The notes: a model not told the origin generated them from the letters alone. Counted from the first letter of the stretch, positions 1 to 5,947 are shown. The stretch is 5,988 nucleotides of DNA from DASYYE01 sp035946955 (GCA_035946955.1 DASYYE010000093.1:1-5988), one strand, 5' to 3'. A program made the numbers and translations.

Positions 1-23
1 CTCCACCGGAAGCCGAGCCAGCC

Positions 24-971
24 ATGTCGCTTCGCGGGCTCCTGGCTGACACGGGCTACGCGCTGGGCTGGAAGCTGGTGTGCCGCCTGCCGGAATCCTG
101 GGCGCGCGGGCTGTTCATGTTCGCTGGCGACATCGCGTGGCGGCGCCAGGGCCGGGGTGTGCAGCGGCTGGAGGCGAACCTCCGGCGGGTCATCGGCCCC
201 GAGGCCACCGGCAAGGAACTGCGGGCACTGTCGCGGGAGGCGATGCGCTCCTACTGCCGCTACTGGCTGGAGGTGTTCCGGCTCCCCGTGATCAGCCAGC
301 AGCGGATCCTCGCGGAGACGAAGTCCTCGGGCGAGGAAGCCACCGCGTTCGAGTACGTGGCGGCTGGCCGGGGAGTGGTGTTCGCACTCGCCCACCTGGG
401 TAACTGGGAACAGGCCGGGGCGTGGATCATCGCCAGGGGCATGGAGGGGCTCACCACCGTGGCGGAGCGGCTCAAGCCCGAGTCGGTGTACCAGCGCTTC
501 CTGGCGTTCCGGGAAGGGCTCGGCATGGAGGTGCTGCCCGCCAGCGGCGGTGTCAGCAGGTTCGGGGTGCTCGCCCAGCGGCTGCGGGAAGGCCGCCTGG
601 TGTGCCTGCTCGCCGACCGAGACGTCACCGGCGGTGGGATCGAGGTGGACTTCTTCGGGGAAAAGGCCCGGATGATGGGCGGCCCGGCGGCACTGGCGGT
701 CCAGACCGGCGCGGCACTGATGCCGGTCACCCTGTGGTACGACGGGCCGTACTGGCATGCGCACATCCACCCCGAGATCCCGGTGCCCAGCAACGGGGCC
801 CGGCGCGACAAGGTCGCGGCCATGACCCAGGAACTGGCCACGGTGTTTGAGGCCGGGATCGCCGCGCACCCGGCCGATTGGCACATGCTCCAGCGGGTTT
901 TCGTGGCTGACCTGGACCCGGACCGGCTGGCGGCGGCAGCCGCCGCCGAACCGGATGGAGACTCACCGTGA
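24..971 (+). CDS. patA: Phosphatidylinositol mannoside acyltransferase (PatA-like, LPLAT superfamily)
   Basis: This gene encodes a 315-residue membrane-associated acyltransferase. By family, it moves a fatty acyl chain from acyl-CoA to the 2-linked mannose of PIM1/PIM2 on the inner face of the membrane. The HX4(D/E) motif is visible as H124 followed by LGNW and E129. Next comes a VAERLKPES segment (about 146-154), then LLADRD at 195-200, EVDFFGE at 207-213 and AAHPADWHML near 280-289. All are hallmarks of the actinobacterial PatA group rather than of enterobacterial LpxL. The length suits the family. The ATG at 24 has only a weak GGAAG-like upstream element, and its frame stays open to the left edge, so a slightly earlier start cannot be excluded. 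The gene normally upstream is pgsA (phosphatidylinositol phosphate synthase). The 3' end overlaps pimA by 4 nt, which agrees with a shared PIM operon. The residue aligned with the second catalytic residue (Glu200 of the mycobacterial enzyme, recalled from the literature) is Asp198 here. Confidence 0.93.
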   Translation: MSLRGLLADTGYALGWKLVCRLPESWARGLFMFAGDIAWRRQGRGVQRLEANLRRVIGPEATGKELRALSREAMRSYCRYWLEVFRLPVISQQRILAETKSSGEEATAFEYVAAGRGVVFALAHLGNWEQAGAWIIARGMEGLTTVAERLKPESVYQRFLAFREGLGMEVLPASGGVSRFGVLAQRLREGRLVCLLADRDVTGGGIEVDFFGEKARMMGGPAALAVQTGAALMPVTLWYDGPYWHAHIHPEIPVPSNGARRDKVAAMTQELATVFEAGIAAHPADWHMLQRVFVADLDPDRLAAAAAAEPDGDSP

Positions 972-2095
972 GGGTGGGCATGGTCTGCCCCTACACCTGG
1001 GACGTGCCAGGTGGGGTGCAGGAACACGTCAAAGACCTCACCGAGGCACTGATCGGCCTGGGCCACGACGTCTCGGTGATCTCGCCTGCGGATGACGACA
1101 GGCCGCTGCCCAGCTATGTCGTGCCGGGCGGGCGCGCGATGCCCGTGCCCTACAACGGGTCGGTGGCGCGGCTGGCGTTCGGTTTCGTGTCGGCGGCGCG
1201 GGTCCGGCGCTGGCTCAAGGAGGGCGGCTTCGACGTCCTGCACGTCCACGAGCCCGCCGCGCCCAGCCTGTCCCTGCTGGCCTGCTGGGTAGCGGAAGGG
1301 CCGATCGTGGCCACCGTCCACACCGCGAACCCGCGCTCGCGCGTCATGAGCGCGGCCGCGCCGGCGCTGCAGACCGCCCTGGAGAAGATCAGGGGCCGGA
1401 TCGCGGTCTCGGAGGCGGCCCGCACCACCTTGGTGGAGCACATGGGTGGCGACGCCGTGCTGATCCCGAACGGGGTGACGGTCAGCCGCTATGAGAAGGC
1501 CGCGCCGCTGCCCGGATGGCCGGGCGAGGGCGGGGTGCTCGGCTTCCTGGGGCGGATGGAGGAACCGCGCAAGGGCCTGGACGTGCTGTTGCGCGCCTTC
1601 ACGGTGCTGGCCGGCCAGCGGCCCGGGCTGCGGCTGCTGATCGCGGGCCCAGGCGACCTGGATGAGGTGCGCTCCCGGGTGCCGGCGCCATTGCGGGAGC
1701 GCCTGGTTTTGCTGGGTCAGGTGAGCCAGGAGGACAAGGCGCGTTTCTACCACTCAGTTGATGTGTTCTGCGCGCCCAACACGGGTGGGGAGAGCTTCGG
1801 GATCGTGCTGATCGAGGCGATGGCCTCGGGTGCGCCCATCGTCGCCAGTGACCTGGATGCGTTCGGCCAGGTGCTGCGGGACGGCCGGGCCGGCGAACTG
1901 TTCGCGACCGGGGACTCAGGCGCGCTGGCCAAGGCCGCCGGGCAGCTGCTGGACGACCCCGGGCTGCGTGCCCGGCTGTCGTCGGCCGCGGTAGAGGTGG
2001 CACGGGGCTATGACTGGCCGCTGATCGCCAAGGACGTGGTGCAGGTGTACCAGGCCGTGGTGCCGTCGGCGGGGACAGTCGGGGTCGTGCGGTGA
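968..2095 (+). CDS. pimA: GDP-mannose-dependent phosphatidylinositol alpha-mannosyltransferase PimA (GT4)
   Basis: This 375-residue GT-B fold glycosyltransferase (family GT4) by family adds the first mannose from GDP-mannose to the inositol of phosphatidylinositol, giving PIM1 at the inner membrane leaflet. The N-terminal half begins MRVGMVCPYTWDVPGGVQEH, with the glycine-rich loop at 15-18 that contacts the nucleotide sugar. It also carries HVHEPAAPS at 92-100 and H118 in ATVHT, the position of the key His118 of mycobacterial PimA. The C-terminal Rossmann half has EEPRKG (198-203, Arg201/Lys202 of the donor site) and the EX7E motif at E275 and E283 in GGESFGIVLIE. The GTG start overlaps the patA stop as GTGA and has GGAG at 957-960, 7 nt upstream, so it is well fixed. 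Length matches characterised PimA proteins. Translational coupling with patA fits the two proteins acting one after the other on the same lipid. Confidence 0.96.
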   Translation: MRVGMVCPYTWDVPGGVQEHVKDLTEALIGLGHDVSVISPADDDRPLPSYVVPGGRAMPVPYNGSVARLAFGFVSAARVRRWLKEGGFDVLHVHEPAAPSLSLLACWVAEGPIVATVHTANPRSRVMSAAAPALQTALEKIRGRIAVSEAARTTLVEHMGGDAVLIPNGVTVSRYEKAAPLPGWPGEGGVLGFLGRMEEPRKGLDVLLRAFTVLAGQRPGLRLLIAGPGDLDEVRSRVPAPLRERLVLLGQVSQEDKARFYHSVDVFCAPNTGGESFGIVLIEAMASGAPIVASDLDAFGQVLRDGRAGELFATGDSGALAKAAGQLLDDPGLRARLSSAAVEVARGYDWPLIAKDVVQVYQAVVPSAGTVGVVR

Positions 2096-2114
2096 GCTGG
2101 CAGCGGGGGCCGCG

Positions 2115-2699
2115 GTGCTGACGTATGTGGTGCTGATCGTCGCGCTGGCGCTGCTCAGCGGGGTGTATGTGTCGTGGCGGGCGGGCCGGCTGGACCGGCT
2201 GCACGCGCGCGTGGACGGGTCCCGGGCGGCCCTGGAAGCGGCGCTGGTGCGGCGGAGTTCGGTGGCGCTGGAGTTCGCGGCGTGCGGGGTGCTCGACCCC
2301 GCCACGAGCCTGCTGCTGGCCGGGGCCGCCCATGACGCTCGTGCTGCGGGCAAGCTCGACGAGCACGCGGAGAGCGACCTGACCCGGGCGCTGCGGGCCG
2401 CGCTGGACCAGCCGGGGTTCCGGGCGGCCCTGGCCGAGCAGGGGCGCGGGGAGGACCTGCTGGCGGAGCTGGAGGCTTCCGCGCACCAGGTGTTCCTGGC
2501 CCGCAAGTTCTACAACGACGCGGTGGCCGCCACCCGGACGGCCAGGCGCAAGTGGCTGGCCCGGCTGGCCCGGCTGGCAGGGAGCGCACCCATGCCGGAG
2601 TTCTTCGAGATCGACGATTCGCTGGTGGTCCCTGGGACAGACGCCGGCGGGACGGACATGCCGCACTTCGCCGGGCCGGAGCCGCCCCGCGCCGGATGA
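2115..2699 (+). CDS. LemA-like single-pass membrane protein of unknown function
   Basis: This gene encodes a 194-residue protein. Residues 2-20 form one hydrophobic helix (LTYVVLIVALALLSGVYVS), followed by WRAGR, so the N-terminus is probably outside and the helical body in the cytoplasm. The body resembles the LemA family in three places. These are the helix LHARVDGSRAALEAALVRR (29-47; LemA has an RVDNAWAQIDVQLKRR-type segment), the late block LARKFYNDAVAATRTARR (128-145; LemA has ARRFYNDAV) and PEFFEIDD (161-168; LemA ends near PAEFFE). The middle is more diverged and lacks the usual DLIPNLV motif, so this is a distant member, assigned from remembered consensus. LemA proteins have no settled biochemical role. 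The gene starts with GTG 19 nt after the pimA stop, with GGGGG at 2105-2109 as a possible Shine-Dalgarno, and is probably co-transcribed with patA-pimA. That placement hints at an envelope role but does not prove one. The C-terminal 25 residues look disordered. Confidence 0.72.
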   Translation: MLTYVVLIVALALLSGVYVSWRAGRLDRLHARVDGSRAALEAALVRRSSVALEFAACGVLDPATSLLLAGAAHDARAAGKLDEHAESDLTRALRAALDQPGFRAALAEQGRGEDLLAELEASAHQVFLARKFYNDAVAATRTARRKWLARLARLAGSAPMPEFFEIDDSLVVPGTDAGGTDMPHFAGPEPPRAG

Positions 2700-2709
2700 G
2701 GCGGCGCGG
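2687..2709 (+). terminator. GC-rich hairpin over the lemA-like stop codon, possible terminator
   Basis: CCGCGCC (2687-2693) pairs perfectly with GGCGCGG (2703-2709), giving a 7-bp all-GC stem with a 9-nt loop that contains the TGA stop codon (2697-2699). No T-tract follows. Some actinobacterial terminators lack one, so partial termination between the lipid genes and pdxS is possible but unproven. A competing stem, GCCGCC (2681-2686) with GGCGGC (2700-2705), can also form. Confidence 0.35.
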
Positions 2710-2720
2710 CAGGCACGGCA

Positions 2721-2726
2721 TACCAT
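2721..2726 (+). promoter_or_regulatory. Candidate -10 element upstream of pdxS
   Basis: TACCAT fits the actinobacterial housekeeping -10 pattern TANNNT. It lies in the 84-nt gap before the pdxS start and would place a transcription start near 2733, about 50 nt upstream of the GTG. No convincing TTGACA-like -35 is present at the usual distance, so this is a weak, pattern-only call. Confidence 0.3.
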
Positions 2727-2773
2727 GCAATTGCGGGCCCTCAGCGTGGGGAGAGCCGTCAGCGCCATCTTGT

Positions 2774-2777
2774 GAGG
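2774..2777 (+). promoter_or_regulatory. Shine-Dalgarno that fixes the pdxS start at GTG 2784
   Basis: GAGG at 2774-2777 sits 6 nt before the GTG at 2784. An in-frame GTG at 2772 gives a slightly longer reading frame, but it overlaps this ribosome binding site and has no good site of its own. The GTG at 2784 is therefore preferred. Confidence 0.7.
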
Positions 2778-2783
2778 TTGAAC

Positions 2784-3737
2784 GTGCCAGACAGTAGTTC
2801 CGTGGCAAACACCGGCAATGAGCACACCCAGCCTGCTGGGGGACGTGCTGGCGAGCCAGTGACTGGCACCGCACGCGTCAAGCGGGGCATGGCCGACATG
2901 CTCAAGGGCGGCGTGATCATGGATGTGGTCACGGCGCAGCAGGCAAAGGTCGCCGAGGACGCCGGGGCCGTCGCGGTGATGGCCCTGGAGCGGGTGCCTG
3001 CCGACATCCGGGTCCAGGGCGGCGTGGCCAGGATGAGCGACCCGGACATGATCGAGGAGATCATCAACGCGGTCTCCATCCCGGTGATGGCCAAGTGCCG
3101 GATCGGTCACTTCGTCGAAGCCCAGGTGCTCCAGGCGATCGGAGTCGACTACGTAGATGAGTCCGAGGTGCTCACCCCCGCGGACGAAGCGCACCACGTG
3201 GACAAGTGGGCTTTCACGGTGCCGTTCGTGTGCGGCGCCACCAACCTGGGGGAGGCGCTGCGCCGCATCGCCGAAGGCGCGGCCATGATCCGGTCCAAGG
3301 GCGAGGCCGGGACCGGCAACGTGGTCGAGGCCACCCGGCACATGCGCCAGATCTCCGAAGGGATCCGCAGGCTCGGATCGCTGCGGGCCGAGGAACTCTA
3401 TGCATCGGCCAAGGAACTCCAGGCACCCTACGAGCTCGTGGCCGAGGTGGCCCAGGCCGGGAAGCTACCGGTGGTGCTGTTCACCGCGGGCGGTATCGCC
3501 ACCCCGGCGGATGCCGCCATGATGATGCAGCTCGGCGCCGAAGGGGTGTTCGTCGGGTCGGGCATCTTCAAGTCCGGCGACCCGGCAGCGCGGGCATCGG
3601 CCATCGTCAAGGCCACCACGTTCCACGACGACCCGGACGTGGTCGCCAAGGTGTCGCGGGGACTCGGCGAGCCCATGGTCGGCATCAACCTAGACACGCT
3701 GGCACCAGCCGACCGGCTCGCGGAGCGCGGGTGGTGA
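2784..3737 (+). CDS. pdxS: Pyridoxal 5'-phosphate synthase lyase subunit PdxS
   Basis: This 317-residue TIM-barrel protein makes pyridoxal 5'-phosphate from ribose 5-phosphate, glyceraldehyde 3-phosphate and ammonia in the cytoplasm. In the known complex, twelve PdxS subunits carry PdxT glutaminase subunits that supply the ammonia. Visible family blocks are VKRGMADMLKGGVIMDVV (32-49, with catalytic Asp47), VMALERVPADIR (65-76), MAKCRIGHF (102-110) with Schiff-base lysine K104, MIRSKGEAGTGN (168-179) with second lysine K172, AAGG-type TAGGIATPADAA, VFVGSGIFKSGDP (256-267) and a C-terminal ERGW. The first 28 or so residues form a polar, poorly conserved extension, as in other actinobacterial PdxS. 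All catalytic lysines are present, so the enzyme should be active. Its partner gene pdxT is not adjacent: a ClpC-N-domain gene lies between. A candidate promoter and a hairpin precede the gene, so it may start its own transcript. Confidence 0.97.
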   Translation: MPDSSSVANTGNEHTQPAGGRAGEPVTGTARVKRGMADMLKGGVIMDVVTAQQAKVAEDAGAVAVMALERVPADIRVQGGVARMSDPDMIEEIINAVSIPVMAKCRIGHFVEAQVLQAIGVDYVDESEVLTPADEAHHVDKWAFTVPFVCGATNLGEALRRIAEGAAMIRSKGEAGTGNVVEATRHMRQISEGIRRLGSLRAEELYASAKELQAPYELVAEVAQAGKLPVVLFTAGGIATPADAAMMMQLGAEGVFVGSGIFKSGDPAARASAIVKATTFHDDPDVVAKVSRGLGEPMVGINLDTLAPADRLAERGW

Positions 3738-3744
3738 CACCCGC
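3727..3744 (+). terminator. GNRA-capped hairpin over the pdxS stop codon, possible attenuator or processing site
   Basis: GCGGGTG (3727-3733) pairs perfectly with CACCCGC (3738-3744) around a GTGA loop (3734-3737). In RNA the loop is GUGA, a GNRA tetraloop, which makes the stem unusually stable, and the UGA stop codon lies inside it. No T-tract follows, so a classical intrinsic terminator is not supported. It could cause partial termination or stop 3' exonucleases at the end of the pdxS message. A second GGGTG at 3762-3766 could compete for the CACCC arm. Confidence 0.35.
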
Positions 3745-3815
3745 CAGGCACACGGTCTGATGGGTGCCCGCACGGTCGGCCAGCGAGTGGGCTGCCTGTG
3801 GTGCGACCCGGAGTT

Positions 3816-3820
3816 GGGAG
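3816..3820 (+). promoter_or_regulatory. Shine-Dalgarno that fixes the start of the ClpC-N-domain gene
   Basis: GGGAG at 3816-3820 lies 7 nt before the ATG at 3828. The reading frame can be extended to a GTG at 3798, but that would add ten residues before the MFEKFTDRARR sequence with which ClpC proteins begin. Both the site and the homology choose the ATG. Confidence 0.8.
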
Positions 3821-3827
3821 AGCGGGC

Positions 3828-4571
3828 ATGTTCGAGAAGTTCACTGACCGGGCACGCAGGGTCGTGGTCCATGCGCAGGACGAGGCCTGCGGCATGAACC
3901 ACGACTACATCGGCACCGAGCATGTCCTGCTGGGGCTGCTCCGCGAGGACGAAGGGGTCGCGGGCAGGGTGCTGCTCGCGGCCGGGGTGACTCTGGAGGA
4001 CGTCCGCCGCGAGGTGGAAGCCGCCATCGGCCGGGGGACTGGGGCGCAGCCCGGGCACATCCCCTTCACCCCCCGGACCAAGGAAGTGCTCAAGCTCTCC
4101 CTGCGCGAGGCCATGCAGCTCGGGCACAACTACATCGGGACCGAGCACATCCTGCTCGGCCTCATCCGGGAAGGCCATGGGGTGGCCGTCCAGGTACTCG
4201 GCAAACTCGACGTTGACACCGCCGGTTTGCGCCGCCAGGTCATCGAGACCGTCGGCGGCCGGGAAGGTGAGGCCGAGAGCGAGGGGGTGCTGACGCCGCC
4301 CGGCGGGGGCCGCCGGATCCGCCGCCTGACCCAGCCAACCGCCGGGCTCGAGCAGTTGCGGCTGAACGAGGCCGTCACTCTCCTGCTCGGGGTCACCCGC
4401 CGCCTGGAGGGGATCGAGGCCCGGCTGGCCACGATCGAGGGCCTGCTCGGCGGCGCGGCGGTCACCGGGGCGGCTGGCCCCAGCGACGCCAGCCCCAGTG
4501 AAGACGGCCCCAGTGAAGACGACGGTGAGCCCGGTGGTGAGGCTGGCGGCGCGGCCGAGGCCAGCGGGTGA
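3828..4571 (+). CDS. Stand-alone ClpC N-terminal-domain protein with coiled-coil-like and acidic tail
   Basis: This 247-residue protein starts like full ClpC (MFEKFTDRARRVVVHAQDEA) and carries both Clp N repeats, roughly 1-70 and 77-145. Each repeat contains a YIGTEH(V/I)LLGL(L/I)RE block (27-40 and 102-115). It then stops being ClpC: there is no Walker A or B motif and no AAA+ module, so it cannot unfold proteins itself. Glu31 and Glu106, which match the phosphoarginine-binding glutamates of Bacillus ClpC, are kept. So are Phe2 and Phe80, which match cyclomarin contacts in mycobacterial ClpC1. Residues 161-208 contain RIRRLTQP, then a Leu/Arg-rich helix likely to form a coiled coil. Residues 212-247 are Gly/Ala/Ser/Glu/Asp-rich, with pentapeptide repeats. 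Mycobacterial ClpC2 is a known ClpC-N-only relative of similar size, but from memory it carries its N domain at the C-terminal end. A role as ClpC decoy, adaptor or scavenger is inferred. The gene lies 90 nt after pdxS and overlaps pdxT by GTGA. Confidence 0.9.
   Translation: MFEKFTDRARRVVVHAQDEACGMNHDYIGTEHVLLGLLREDEGVAGRVLLAAGVTLEDVRREVEAAIGRGTGAQPGHIPFTPRTKEVLKLSLREAMQLGHNYIGTEHILLGLIREGHGVAVQVLGKLDVDTAGLRRQVIETVGGREGEAESEGVLTPPGGGRRIRRLTQPTAGLEQLRLNEAVTLLLGVTRRLEGIEARLATIEGLLGGAAVTGAAGPSDASPSEDGPSEDDGEPGGEAGGAAEASG
4477..4521 (+). repeat. 15-bp in-frame tandem repeat, three units
   Basis: Two perfect tandem copies of GCCCCAGTGAAGACG (4492-4506 and 4507-4521) are preceded by a degenerate copy, GCCCCAGCGACGCCA (4477-4491). 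The period of 15 keeps the frame and encodes pentapeptides of the form (G/S)PS(E/D)(D/A), residues 217-231 of the ClpC-N-domain protein. The units make part of an acidic, probably disordered tail and may vary in number between strains by slippage. Confidence 0.9.
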
Positions 4572-5176
4572 AGCAGAGCCCAGTCATCGGCGTGCTCGCC
4601 CTGCAGGGTGACGTCGTCGACCACATGCGGGCGCTGGCGGAGGCCGGTGCCAGGCCCGTCAGCGTGCGCAGGCCGCATGAACTGGACGAGGTGGACGGCC
4701 TGGTCATCCCCGGCGGGGAGTCCACGACACTGTGGAAGCTCGCGCAGGCCTTTGATTTGTCCGAACCTTTGCGCAAGCGGATCGCGTCGGGCCTGCCAGC
4801 GTTCGGCTCCTGCGCCGGCATGATCATGCTCGCTGACCGGATCGTGGACGGCACCCCTGACCAGGACAGCTTCGGTGGCATTGACATGGCCGTGCGGCGC
4901 AATGCGTTCGGGCGCCAGGTCGACTCATTCGAGGCGGACATCGAGCTGGCGGGCATCACCGGTGGCCAGCAGGGGTTGTTCAGGGCGGTCTTTATCCGCG
5001 CGCCGTGGGTGGAGCGGGCCGGCGGTGACGTGGAGGTGCTCGGCACCGAACCGGTCACCGGTAGGATCGTCGCCGTTGCGCAGGGACCGCTGCTCGCCAC
5101 CTCCTTTCACCCCGAGTTGACCGGCGATGCGCGCGTCCACCGGCACTTTGCAGACATCGTGAGGGAACACCAATGA
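4568..5176 (+). CDS. pdxT: Pyridoxal 5'-phosphate synthase glutaminase subunit PdxT
   Basis: This 202-residue class I (triad) glutamine amidotransferase hydrolyses glutamine and channels ammonia to PdxS for vitamin B6 synthesis. Motifs appear in family order: VLALQGDVVDH (9-19), PGGESTT (48-54), the nucleophile Cys82 in FGSCAGMI, RNAFGRQ (111-117), VFIRAPW (141-147) and the His181/Glu183 pair in SFHPELTGD. The full triad is present and the length is typical. The start is GTG within a GTGA overlap with the upstream ClpC-N-domain gene, with GAGG at 4557-4560, 7 nt before it. The 3' end overlaps yebC as ATGA. Translation of pdxT is therefore likely coupled to the ClpC-N-domain gene rather than directly to pdxS, an unusual arrangement for two subunits of one complex. 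Confidence 0.97.
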   Translation: MKQSPVIGVLALQGDVVDHMRALAEAGARPVSVRRPHELDEVDGLVIPGGESTTLWKLAQAFDLSEPLRKRIASGLPAFGSCAGMIMLADRIVDGTPDQDSFGGIDMAVRRNAFGRQVDSFEADIELAGITGGQQGLFRAVFIRAPWVERAGGDVEVLGTEPVTGRIVAVAQGPLLATSFHPELTGDARVHRHFADIVREHQ

Positions 5177-5925
5177 GCGGCCACTCCAAATGGGCGACCA
5201 CCAAACACAAGAAGGCAGCGGTTGACGCCCGGCGTGGCAAGCTGTTCGCCAAGTTGATCAAGAACGTAGAGGTCGCCGCCCGCACCGGCGGGGGCGACCC
5301 GGCTGGCAACCCGACGCTGTTCGACGCCGTCCAGAAGGCCAAGAAGAACTCGGTGCCGAACGAGAACATCGACCGGGCGATCCGCCGCGGCGCGGGCCTG
5401 GAAGGCGGCGGCGCCCAGTACGAGGCGATCACCTACGAGGGATACGCGCCCGGCGGGGTGGCCGTCCTGGTGGAGTGCCTCACCGACAACAGGAACCGGG
5501 CCGCCGCCGACGTGCGGACGGCGCTGACCCGCAACGGCGGCACCATGGCCGACCCCGGTTCGGTGTCGTACCTGTTCCATCGCCGGGGCGTGGTGCTGGT
5601 GACCAAGACGGACGGCGTCACCGAGGACGACGTGCTCATGGCGGTGCTCGACGCGGGCGCGGAGAACGTCGAGGACCTCGGTGACTCGTTCGAGGTGACC
5701 TCCGAGCCTAGCGACCTGATCACGGTGCGGACCGCGGTGGCCGACGCCGGGCTGGAGTACGAGTCGGCCGAGGTCGCTTTCCTGCCCGCGGTCGAGGTCC
5801 CGCTCGGCGAGGACCAGGCCAAGCGGGTGTTCCGGCTGATCGAGGCGCTCGAGGACTCCGACGACGTGCAGGACGTGTACGCCAATTACTCGGTGTCCGA
5901 CGAGGTCCTGGAGAAGCTCGATTAA
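5173..5925 (+). CDS. yebC: YebC/TACO1-family protein
   Basis: This 250-residue protein has the complete YebC/PmpR/TACO1 family pattern. It begins MSGHSKWATTKHKKAAVDAR, continues with KLFAKLIKNVEVAAR and GGGDPAGNPTL, then VPNENIDRAIRRG (about 61-73). Next come YEGYAPGGVA and NRNRAAADVR (central domain) and an acidic C-terminal domain including DSDDVQDVYANY. Members were long annotated as transcriptional regulators. More recent work on bacterial YebC and mitochondrial TACO1 supports a ribosome-associated translation factor that relieves stalling on proline-rich stretches. Either role is carried over from the family, not shown here. The ATG is fixed by GAGGG at 5161-5165, 7 nt upstream, and by the ATGA overlap with pdxT. 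The gene ends with the only TAA stop among the complete genes. No terminator is evident after it. ruvC is its usual downstream neighbour in actinobacteria. Confidence 0.96.
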   Translation: MSGHSKWATTKHKKAAVDARRGKLFAKLIKNVEVAARTGGGDPAGNPTLFDAVQKAKKNSVPNENIDRAIRRGAGLEGGGAQYEAITYEGYAPGGVAVLVECLTDNRNRAAADVRTALTRNGGTMADPGSVSYLFHRRGVVLVTKTDGVTEDDVLMAVLDAGAENVEDLGDSFEVTSEPSDLITVRTAVADAGLEYESAEVAFLPAVEVPLGEDQAKRVFRLIEALEDSDDVQDVYANYSVSDEVLEKLD

Positions 5926-5947
5926 AGGCCGCGTGTCCTGACCGGCA

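Noticed and set aside
2..49. Possible 3' end of an upstream gene (pgsA) overlapping patA
   Set aside because: A frame is open from the left edge to a TGA at 47-49, and overlap with pgsA would be plausible. The 15 visible codons carry no recognisable motif, so it is not called.
260..1753. Long antisense open frame of 497 codons across patA and pimA
   Set aside because: It lies opposite two clearly homologous genes, is rich in Arg/Pro/His/Ala as expected for a shadow frame in GC-rich DNA, and has no recognisable domain.
1599..3341. Antisense open frame of 580 codons across pimA, the lemA-like gene and pdxS
   Set aside because: It crosses three conserved sense genes, has low-complexity composition and no motifs. 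It is a by-product of high GC at third codon positions.
3747..3768. GGCAC/GTGCC inverted repeat after pdxS
   Set aside because: A 5-bp stem with a 12-nt loop and no T-tract is too weak to call a terminator.
3751..3777. CACGGTC direct repeat at 3751-3757 and 3771-3777, spaced by 20 bp
   Set aside because: Two helical turns of spacing suggests an operator, but 7-bp repeats are common in such GC-rich DNA and no promoter elements accompany them.
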